Source: Gracilaria domingensis
Taxonomy: Eukaryota; Rhodophyta; Florideophyceae; Gracilariales; Gracilariaceae
Assembly (NCBI GenBank): GCA_022539475.1
Contig: VCMS01000022.1
Coordinates: 124,001 to 188,000, forward strand
Reading direction: 5' to 3'
DNA length: 64,000 nucleotides
The position numbers and the translations under genes are program-made. The notes under the pieces are model-generated. The model worked only from the letters and a program-made list of their open reading frames with translations, was not told the origin of the DNA and ran no database searches. Of the stretch, positions 48,601 through 56,056 are shown in pieces. Every line of letters begins with the position of its first letter. Position 1 is the first letter of the stretch.

Positions 48601-49060
48601 GAATACCAAAGTTTGGTCCCCGGAGCTGCTGTATCGACGTAGATGGGCCGCGAACGTCAAGGTCGCGAAACATGCTGCCGGACCCATCCTGCTTAGAAAT
48701 AAAGAATCCATTGCAAAGAACATTGACTTGGTCCGGCTTTTCAGAAGTGTTCTGGTATCTTCGTAGCGTGGAGGAAATGACTTGAGTCAGCACGTCATCC
48801 ATAGAAACAGACTTTAGAGGAAGACCTTCCAATGCATTCTTAGGTATTGAGGGTTGCGAAGGAAATGCAATCAAAAGCGAGGATAGTAAGCGTTTGTAGG
48901 ATGCGGAATCTGAACCATGATGCACGACTAATTTGCTCGGTAGATGCTCATTGATCATATGGATGTACTCGTCCAAAGAAACAACGTGTGGATAGAATCG
49001 AAGGGCAATTCTTTGTAGCCTGTTCTTATACTCCACATCTGTGCGAGCTGGGACTGCCAT
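45662..49060 (-). CDS. TERT: Telomerase reverse transcriptase
   Basis: A 1132-residue single-exon protein from the first ATG (MAVPARTDVEY). The N-terminal TEN-type region has VLCNGFFI and SCALLQICGP (about 113-204). The RNA-binding domain has a CP-like FRKLLGMRCPLP, a QFP-like VFGSSKNRGVIYKAVNHFV and the T motif (WVLRGFLIPLINQSFYVTEA, about 485). The RT core has motif 1/2 (LRFVPKKSSLRG), motif A ALDIKTSFDTIP (Asp ~673), B' GLPQGHPVSQLLTSL (~800), C RLVDDTLFF (~860) and motif E with the telomerase-typical WCGILVDT (~920), followed by a C-terminal extension. All three catalytic Asp are present. It makes telomeric repeats with a separate RNA subunit, not seen here. Animal and plant TERTs usually have many introns, whereas this one has none. 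Confidence 0.95.
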   Translation of the reverse strand: MAVPARTDVEYKNRLQRIALRFYPHVVSLDEYIHMINEHLPSKLVVHHGSDSASYKRLLSSLLIAFPSQPSIPKNALEGLPLKSVSMDDVLTQVISSTLRRYQNTSEKPDQVNVLCNGFFISKQDGSGSMFRDLDVRGPSTSIQQLRGPNFGILLSRVGYVVFRHFLMETTLLLGIEERELNSTPKTQVMLAKLPSCALLQICGPASVPKQAMNCKISSNKEQKKCLTIDTNVVIKRDVMYRTPPSHPRFKKLCTAEHVKNGGLPVGHHLHRFSPSLKSAEHLVRIIFPICDGKMEDKKANKSASFWAAEVSDNIRRYDIIATSLLKSKRKDRVSSAPIPSRLRPLVPILRDLLSRVQRHCFRKLLGMRCPLPMGFNGSETSDTRLLSMYTNQKHVAKYLSACLQRAFPGKVFGSSKNRGVIYKAVNHFVCKRNEMESFDLGAFIFQEGFKLCDVPWLHRKGPGGHRTRNPNDLRYRTARIIEFATWVLRGFLIPLINQSFYVTEADRHRYRIFFYRREVWTILYDRAEKQHYEDTQRFEVMSKDDFHVCSRQQMKVHSTINSSKLGTLMYHDLRFVPKKSSLRGIQRPRAKLLCSDFQRLNTISIKRLCKRNKTAINAVMKDFVRILSREARGRDSSTGAAVFGLDDIYRKFIRTKDQWRRKGCPTLYACALDIKTSFDTIPLKKLFEDVVPQLFLKDRYVLLRYKLSKPQIGTGRILNRFLTYVCTKPGEETSFQSVVRTDLARAHTGGLFSDLVRMRTWSKGVICSLLSEALSNNIVSMSRRQHRKPHSSGFAIQRHGLPQGHPVSQLLTSLFYGFIEQHDLGEYLEVPEKVTKQEAMHNDNNAKPLCPPKETVVLLMRLVDDTLFFSSSRTQAKQFLSQMIEESRSTSYGFSINKDKAKTNFVSPLVPHEPRRFIPWCGILVDTRDFEIRGDFARYKTQFDDRLRNAMKIEYDGGPCRRMAEKAFSCFKPKLHPLMFDGQINSRNTVVLNIYQSALLSCMKLCSYANEIKPRNVQFFVSMVDTSVSNFAELVHRCTTSYKARAHNCRLPCSMLEVRYVCRHSYSEGFRRKLRNRRGMSDLAEATIQSLQSNLSSITRVLDSRNGSNAIPQLCKKIAATQCKCIWDLRL

Positions 49061-49860
49061 GTTTGTATGTGTATCGCGATCCAACGCTTCTCAAAAGTAC
49101 AACTGCTCTTCTCTAATGTTCCACTAATTTCTTTCGAGGGGAGGCATCATTGTCGCATTCCCGCGCGTCTATGCGGTGGGGTGCTGCTCTCGAGTGCGGG
49201 AAGCTTGAACGTGGAGAGGTAAAGATCCTTTTGTCCCGTCAGGGCTGAAGACTCAGAGGCTGCTTTGTCTTCTGGTAAATATTGACACGCATGTACCTTT
49301 TGGTATCTTCTACTTGTACTACCCTTGTAGAAAGGTACCGACGATATACGACGATACGCCCTTTTGGAAGCATCGTGAAAAGTGTCGCTCGTGGGTGGGT
49401 GCGATCCGGTGGGTGCTCTTGTTCTTTCGCGCATGCGCCGTGAAGTTGGCGCCATTTATCATTGCCCATCTACAGAGATACACTGATAATCGAAGCGATC
49501 TGAAACCTTTTTGCGTACAAGATTCGCCGATACAGCCATAATTTGGTACGGGCACCGTTGAAGTCAAAACATACCCAATTATACTACGACAACTGGCAAT
49601 TGTCCGCTTATTATTTATGTCCCAACCAATATGTATGTGAACCGGACCGGTGAACCGGTGAACCGACCCCATTGGGGTCATTTCACCATCAGACATCGAA
49701 CCGCTCATGTTCTTTTTCCACATCTTACCATCGGCTTTGAAGTGCGCTCTGGTTCAGATCAACGTACGCAAACGAAACGTTTTGGAGAGTGCGGCACTCG
49801 CGATTTGTGATTCTAAGGCCGAGGAATAGCAGAAACGCAGCGACCAGTTCAAATCGCGAG
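49061..49860. promoter_or_regulatory. Head-to-head promoter region of TERT and cis-prenyltransferase
   Basis: An 800-bp divergent spacer. It contains a GGTACCGACGATAT motif (49334-49347) and a block of accggt palindromes (49641-49664: accggaccggtgaaccggtg and on) adjoining a gacccc-att-ggggtc dyad (49665-49679). These compact dyads, about 180-220 bp before the prenyltransferase ATG, are candidate regulator sites. Frames here are short or lack a good start. Confidence 0.45.
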
Positions 49861-50910
49861 ATGATTTTGCGCGATGTGTTTGTTCGATATTCCATACATC
49901 AATTGGTGTTGATATCAAGTCCAGTCGTTCTGTACCTCTTATACGCAGTATTTTGCTGGTGTTTTAAGCTGATCTCCAACGTGAAGACGCTTCAAAACAT
50001 TGCGATTCGCGCACTGAGATGTGGGCCAATTCCAAAACACATTGCGTTCATCATGGACGGGAACCGCAGATGGGCTCAGAAGTGCAAAATGCCGTCGCAC
50101 AAAGGGCACGCGATGGGCAGAAAAACGCTAGCAGAGGTGTTGCAATGGTGTCTGAAAGCGGGCGTAGAAACGGTAACCGTTTACGCATGGTCCCTGGAGA
50201 ACTTCAAACGACCAGATGTTGAGGTGACAGAGATCATGAGATTAGCCATTGACGCAGCTAAGGAGTTCAAACACAAAAAGCATTTCATCCACAAGAATCG
50301 AGTGCAAGTTCGGTTCTTAGGCGATTTGAAACGAGTTCCGGTCAGGCTTCAACATGATATGATGCAGTTGATGAGAGACACAATGCAGTACTCGGGCGGA
50401 CTGGTTTTAAACATCTGTTTTAGCTACACGTCGCGTCATGATATCGCAAGCTCGATTGCTGACGTGAGCAGAGTGGTAAGGCGGCGTGGACTGAGTGCGG
50501 ACGCGATCAGCGATGAGGCGGTGGGGGCGTGCCTGTCCACTGGGTGGGCCAAGGGCGCAGACTCGTGTACGTATCCACAATTGCTGGTCCGAACATCTGG
50601 AGAGACGCGCTTGAGTGACTTCCTTCTGTATGAAAGCTGCCAGTCCGTGCTTTCGTTCTACGCGGTGCTGTGGCCAGAACTGTGCGCGTGGGACTTTGTG
50701 AAGATCGTGCTTGACTATCAGGACGTAGTGGGACGCAGACCGGCGCGACGCTGCGGTTGTGCGGCGATTGGCACGGAGAGGAGCGGGCTGCACGAGGAGA
50801 TGCGAGCGTCGCTGCTGGAGATGCGTTCCGAGTATCAAGCGTACGTTCGCCAACAGGCTGCGGAAGACAGCGAAGAGAACTCTAATCGGGAGGGGCGGCA
50901 AACTCGATGA
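49861..50910 (+). CDS. cis-Prenyltransferase, dehydrodolichyl diphosphate synthase-like
   Basis: A 349-residue protein from the first in-frame ATG (MILRDVFVRYS). It has an N-terminal hydrophobic segment (LVLISSPVVLYLLYAVFCWC, about 15-36) and then the UPPS/Rer2 domain: CGPIPKHIAFIMDGNRRWA (catalytic Asp66), HKGHAMGRKTL, VTVYAWSLENFKRP and VRFLGDL. The C-terminal signature LLVRTSGETRLSDFLLYES follows, with Asp where Asn is common, then FYAVLWPEL. The enzyme adds isopentenyl units in cis to farnesyl diphosphate to build dolichyl-type chains for glycosylation, at the ER membrane. This fits a cell that also uses glucosidase II, encoded 6 kb downstream. A plastid form is less likely because no transit peptide is seen. 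The C-terminal tail is charged. Confidence 0.9.
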   Translation: MILRDVFVRYSIHQLVLISSPVVLYLLYAVFCWCFKLISNVKTLQNIAIRALRCGPIPKHIAFIMDGNRRWAQKCKMPSHKGHAMGRKTLAEVLQWCLKAGVETVTVYAWSLENFKRPDVEVTEIMRLAIDAAKEFKHKKHFIHKNRVQVRFLGDLKRVPVRLQHDMMQLMRDTMQYSGGLVLNICFSYTSRHDIASSIADVSRVVRRRGLSADAISDEAVGACLSTGWAKGADSCTYPQLLVRTSGETRLSDFLLYESCQSVLSFYAVLWPELCAWDFVKIVLDYQDVVGRRPARRCGCAAIGTERSGLHEEMRASLLEMRSEYQAYVRQQAAEDSEENSNREGRQTR

Positions 50911-51390
50911 GCTTGGGTTGTGGGGTGTAAGCATTGCGCTTGCGCCTGATCCTTACACACGTTGACTGCAGCTTCTGACGGACGAGAAGCAGAGTTGTGG
51001 ACGGGATGGACGCGTCAACATGTATGCGACGCGCGTCATGCAAACTGCGCCATCCGTTTGCATGGAGTTTGCATGGAGTGCACGTGCGCCCATTTGCAGT
51101 TGACGTGGAACCTGCTCCACATCTGCTACGCTGGCAGGGCTTGTTCGCGTCCGCCGTCTTCACGCGCGCCACGCCCAGTCCGCGGCCGCAGACATGCACT
51201 TTTGCAGAACCTTGCCGTATCTATCGGCAAAATACAGACCACTGCCTTTTCTGCCCCCTCTTGCGTTGTCGAGTGCTCGTTCCTGCTTCCTGGGCTTGTA
51301 TAAAAACACACCTCATTACTTTCGTGCGCTCTGAAGCTTTGACAAAGCACCTCTGGCCGTCCTCTCTTTTGGTTTACCTTCCCCTTCATC
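50911..51390. other. Promoter spacer of the UVR/SnoaL gene
   Basis: 480 bp between two co-oriented genes. It contains imperfect direct repeats of a tttgcatggagt element (about 51056-51077) and a TATA-like gtataaaaacac at about 51297-51308, some 85 bases before the ATG at 51391. Confidence 0.45.
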
Positions 51391-52083
51391 ATGTCTGTGG
51401 CGTTTCTCACTTCCGTGCCGCTACACTGTCGACTCAACTCCCCCTTGTCTGCCACATTTCGCTCGTCCAGACACGCGCCAAAACCACTCGCTCGCGTCCC
51501 GTCCACACGTGCAGCCACCGTTCGATGCTGCGTAGAACAGCCAGCCTGGAAGAGAGGGCCCATCGACGCGGACTTTGCAAAAGATGAGCAGTTACAAATC
51601 TTGGAGGAGGATTTAGATGATGCTTTGCTCGTGGAGAATTACAAACGGGCCTCCGTCATACGTGATAAGTTGGTCCGATTACAGTCCGGAGCGTATGTTG
51701 CTGTGCTTTCGGCCCACATGAAGTTCTACAAGGCCTTCTCGTCCGGCTCTATTGTTGATATTGCTTCATGTTGGCTGCAGTCACCTGATTCCACTTGCAA
51801 GCATCCGTCTGGTCCGGTGATGACTGGCTATCTCAATGTGCTTAATAGTTTTGGGTACATCTTTTCTATGGGAATTCCCAAGATTGATGTCAAGAATGTC
51901 TGTATCACTATGAGAGGAACTGTGGCGTACGTCACTTGTGAGGAACATTCTACCGACTGGGAAACTGAAGATGGTAGGCCACATACGGTTGTCATGAATG
52001 CTATCAACATGTTCACCAAGAGGAACGGAGAGTGGTATATCTGTCATCACAGCGCTTTGCCTGTCACCGAATTCAAAGGGTAG
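51391..52083 (+). CDS. Plastid-type protein with UVR motif and SnoaL-like (NTF2-fold) domain
   Basis: A 230-residue protein. The N-terminal ~50 residues are Ser/Arg/Thr-rich with almost no acidic residues, a good plastid transit peptide. Residues about 66-95 form a UVR-type helical hairpin (LEEDLDDALLVENYKRASVI, then RDKLVRLQ), as in UvrB/UvrC, ClpC and plastid EXECUTER. Residues about 103-228 form a SnoaL_3-like alpha+beta cone (HMKFYKAFSSGSIVDIASCW, GTVAYVTCEEHS, EWYICHHSALP), as in NTF2-fold proteins. The pairing of UVR and SnoaL-like domains is known in photosynthetic eukaryotes, where the role is not settled. A protein-interaction or small-molecule-binding role in the plastid is inferred. 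Confidence 0.78.
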   Translation: MSVAFLTSVPLHCRLNSPLSATFRSSRHAPKPLARVPSTRAATVRCCVEQPAWKRGPIDADFAKDEQLQILEEDLDDALLVENYKRASVIRDKLVRLQSGAYVAVLSAHMKFYKAFSSGSIVDIASCWLQSPDSTCKHPSGPVMTGYLNVLNSFGYIFSMGIPKIDVKNVCITMRGTVAYVTCEEHSTDWETEDGRPHTVVMNAINMFTKRNGEWYICHHSALPVTEFKG

Positions 52084-53672
52084 TCTCAGTTTCTTCGCGA
52101 TTCCTCTCCATCCAAAATTTTGAACGCTCGTCGTCACGAGCACCATTGTAACGATTCTATATGCTTCCTAAAGTCCCGGGTTAAGAAATTTTCGTTCGCC
52201 TGAAACCTCACATGGTGAATTTCGGCGTTTTGCGTCATCCATATTGTGACTCGCTGGTATGACCAGTATCACGTTTGCAGCATTTGGGCAAAGTGACGAC
52301 TGCTGCGGTTACCCAATCCATATTGTGCCTTACCAAAAGGGCTCGGCTTTCGGAATCGGATTTCTGAGTCGATGTACACCATGAATAGGATGTTAGTACT
52401 TGTATAATAAAGGGATCAACATCATCAATCACAATGTGCGTGTACTCTAGTAACCACGAACTCACTTGATGACATACTGACTCCCTGTATTCCATCGACC
52501 AACGACGTGTCTATGTGCTTTGCAGTAACGAGGTTTCGAAATGAAAACCTTACCTTGTTGAACATGAGTGTTAGCAAATTCTGTACCTTTTGTATGAAGC
52601 TATCTTTCGTGATGTTGAAAAGAATCACAAGTTCAGCGTTCTGTACTCTCTTAGATTTTCACAGTAATGTAGATAACGTAACAGTGCACAGAGAAGGAGA
52701 CCCGGACAGGATCGAGCAAGAGTCGTCCGTGGTCTGTACGTAAAGAAACGAGCTCTTTGAGGGACAAGCCATCAGAAGAAGAAACAGCACTAAATCTAGT
52801 GGGTAGACTATTATCATCCTCGCCAATTGTTGTATCTGACATCATATTGTAGATATGAAATCTCTCCTGCCTTTCAACTTCTCATTGTACGAGTCGTCAA
52901 CTTCTTTGGATCACCGTTGCTTCATGGATTATTCGGAACTTTTCTGAACGTGTTGGAAGCCAGAAATGCGAGTATTTGATTTTGTAAACACTTCTTGAAA
53001 CTACAGCATTCGTGGCAGGTGAAGAGGTCGCATTGATTCGCAAAGCTTAGTCCACACATGATAACATAATGGTGAGTGTGGCCATCTAAACATGATGTTA
53101 CACATTCTTCTTCGGTGTTTCTTTCTCATGCCAAAGAGGGTCTACAAGGGAATTTCCTTCTCTGCGTTGCTCCGATGGAATGTTTCCGCAGGAAGCTGTT
53201 GTCGAAATTGGATACAGGTACTCGATATACTATGCACAAGAATCAACTCATCCTCAAATCAATCCTCGCTGAACTGGTTTGCACAAGTTTGCACGATCAT
53301 CGTAATGATTACGTACTGTATAATATAGATTCTTTTGCTCATTTTCATGGAAGGCTGCGGCGCAAGTTGGCAGTAACCATGAATGGCAGTTTACCTGTAA
53401 GACAGGTACAGTACATCCCAGATGGATCGAAATGGAGTTATAAGGCTACCTGCGCTGAGAGTTGTGTACTTTGTTGGATTGAAGTGTATGTATGCCAACG
53501 TGTCATGCTTTAGCCCTTCAATTCCTTCTTGGAGTCGAGAGATTGTTCTATAAAACGGACCGAGTAATGGAATGGGTGGGCGACTTTCTAGAGTCCGAAC
53601 GAATGTCATATTTTCATCGCCCCCATTGTCGTCTCCAGCAACATTCACATCTAGACTTAATCTTGTAACGTC
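52084..53672. other. Noncoding spacer, no gene seen
   Basis: About 1.6 kb. A 145-codon frame at 53076-53513 starts with GTG and shows no domain. An antisense frame at 53391-53768 overlaps the next gene. No repeat stands out. Confidence 0.4.
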
Positions 53673-54362
53673 ATGAAGGTGTTTTGCATTGCTTTCGTTG
53701 CTATCTTCTGGCATCAATTTTGTACGGGTCAAACAGCACCAATCGAACGTAATGCTGTCGCAGTTCAACCTTCAATCGATATATCCCTCCCCGAGGAACC
53801 GGAATCAATTGAATCGTCACCGCTGCCATCATCGACGGACACTTCTCTTATATCGGACTCCCTCCCTAACAGAATACCGAATTTTGAGATGATAACATGC
53901 TCTCAAGGGCTAAGAGGATGCGTGTCAAGCCGGGGAGGAGGATTCCATTGCTCCAGTTCATCCCAAGCAAGTCTGTCTTTCATGGACACTGCAAATCTGT
54001 TTATTGTCGAGTTAGATGAACATTCTACTCCAAAGAAGGTGACGTACAGAGCGCAAGTTCCACTTTCATCGATTCAATTGGGAGTTTTGGACTCTGTGGA
54101 ATGGACGTCAACCGAAAATGATACTCCGCCGACGGTGTGTTCCAGTTCTCCACTTCGTTTTAGCCCTTTCGCTTTCCAACCTAAGCCTCTTCGCCCTTCT
54201 ACGTCGGATTCGTTTTCCGGATCCGGCTTTGGAAGACCATTTGCCTTTGCGAGACCATTTGGTTCTTGCTGTAGAGCATGTGATCATACTCGTCCAACTC
54301 AGACTTATCCGCCTTCATTGTCTTGTTGTAACGCATGTTTTTTGGGAAGAAATTCGTTTTAG
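53673..54362 (+). CDS. Secreted Ser/Pro/Cys-rich protein, unknown
   Basis: A 229-residue protein with a strong signal peptide (MKVFCIAFVAIFWHQFCTGQ). The mature part starts with a Ser/Pro/Glu-rich region, has a middle part with CSQGLRGCVSS and FIVELDEHSTPKKVTYRAQV, and ends in a Ser/Phe/Arg-rich tail with paired Cys motifs (GSCCRACDHT, SCCNACFLG). No family is recognised. The C-terminal CCxxC clusters suggest disulfides or metal binding. It is probably extracellular or secretory, and lineage-specific. The true ATG, the leader and an uninterrupted 690-base frame support it. Confidence 0.5.
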   Translation: MKVFCIAFVAIFWHQFCTGQTAPIERNAVAVQPSIDISLPEEPESIESSPLPSSTDTSLISDSLPNRIPNFEMITCSQGLRGCVSSRGGGFHCSSSSQASLSFMDTANLFIVELDEHSTPKKVTYRAQVPLSSIQLGVLDSVEWTSTENDTPPTVCSSSPLRFSPFAFQPKPLRPSTSDSFSGSGFGRPFAFARPFGSCCRACDHTRPTQTYPPSLSCCNACFLGRNSF

Positions 54363-56056
54363 ACCTGCACATTCTGGAACTCATACCATTTGACACAGTT
54401 TAAGCCTGCTACGCTATAATGACATATCTGTGCATGCTCAAATTTGTCATCTTTACATACATATGTTCACATGTCTGCAAAGATGATAACCTTGCAACTC
54501 TTCTTTAAAACTCTTCTTTGCTAGATGTTAGTCTGCTAACGTTTGAATGATATAAAACTACGAGAGTAGTCTTAATTCATATTGATGCTTTTAAGAGGAT
54601 GAGCAACATGTCTTCGGTAGTTGACGAAAAGAATGGCGTTGTTCACCGACATTAACCTCTCAAGCTACTTTTGGGGAAGCATGTGACTATTTGTTCTCTT
54701 CATTTCATCGATATTTATAATACTAAATCATTGAGAAACAAACACAGTCACTAAATGACGAAATGCTGCGGTAACAATGGAGAACATCTTTGACACTAAT
54801 GTCTTTCCCTCCCCATGGTGTGATACATCCAACGGAGGCAACCATGTGGCGGTTTTCTACAGGGTTTTTCTTCGGAAAAGCTTTTACGCACATGCCTAGG
54901 GTCGAAGAACGATGTGAAGCGACTGGCTGCTCCTTTGCCTGGTTTCGCCAAGGAAATGAGGACTGAGTGAAGGAGAGCCGTCACAACCTCTTGTACGGCG
55001 CAATGAGGTACGTGCAGAGCCCCTTGCCGTGGTGTACCCCTTAGCCGATGACCTCAAGAGGAAGAACGAAGAGGTACTACAAAAAGAAGGAAAGATGAAG
55101 AGGCTGAATCATCGGTGAAGAAATGCTGACGCAGACGAGAGAACACTTTAGAGGTTAATGCTTTTGCTAACACAAAGCTCAGTGAGCGGAACACGGTACA
55201 AATCAGATTTGTAGTCAGCAGCTACGTTGATAGGGAAAATATTATAAGTGCTGGGGGTCCTTAGCAAAACCCCACGTGATACGAGCAATAAGCGCACCAC
55301 GCTCATAATAAAGAAGAAGTTGGCATTAGCACCCACTCACATACCATCTCTTCTTTTTCTTCTCTACTGTGGTCCTAAGTTCTCTATTTCGAAACGAAGG
55401 GAGAGTTATCTATCTAAATAATTCTCTCTCTTCTGGAAACCCTCTCAGCTTGAATAGTTGGATTAAATGAGTGAATGAAGGAAATAACCTTTTTTGTGAC
55501 ACGGGTATCTTCTTTAGAGGATTGCGCTGAAGGTGGGATGCGTTACACGCAGAACTCTTGGAAAGCCTCAGCAAGGGAAACATGTTCAAGATAGTGAGAG
55601 AGGAGCAGGCCTCTGATGAGAGGCGTTTTCATGAGAAAGGTGGAGGCAATCCGCAACCAACGAAGGATAAAGGAACTATATCTTGCATTTTCTATAAAAA
55701 TTGTAATACCGTAAATTGTTTTGTCATGGATGGAGGGATGTGACTGTCACATTGGAAGTCACAATATGTCACAAATCGATTTTGACTTGTCTGAGACAAA
55801 TGAAGTTTTGAGCAGAAGTAAATCGCGAGAAGAGGATTCGATTCCCAACCCTTACGAAGTACGACTTCAGCAGCTCACGATTTCCAACTAAAGTTCGAGA
55901 CGGCATACAAGGCTCACCCCTGATCAGATCTGAAACGGGCTGATCTTTCGCGTACGTCGACTCATTGGACAAATCGTGAAGGAGCCCTACAGAAAGCAGG
56001 TGAATGTTTGGGAGTTGGCTCGTTGTCGATCTAAAGATCGTACATATCTCCTAATC
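54363..56056. other. Spacer with a dispersed repeat copy
   Basis: About 1.7 kb before the glucosidase gene. It contains the dispersed hairpin repeat copy at 55222-55321. No coding gene is supported; the frames present are short. Confidence 0.4.
55222..55321 (-). repeat. Dispersed hairpin repeat, copy 3
   Basis: The minus strand reads cttcttctttattatgagcg, then attgctcgtatcacgtgggg and the ggggtt...ccccc core, then ccctatcaacgtagctgc. It is colinear over about 100 bases with 22971-23077 (+). Confidence 0.65.

Noticed and set aside
53391-53768. 125-codon minus-strand frame overlapping the secreted-protein start
   Set aside because: Non-ATG start and antisense to a frame with a convincing signal peptide.
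55800-55870. ggattcgattcccaac resembles a tRNA B-box
   Set aside because: No matching acceptor stem, A-box or anticodon arm upstream.
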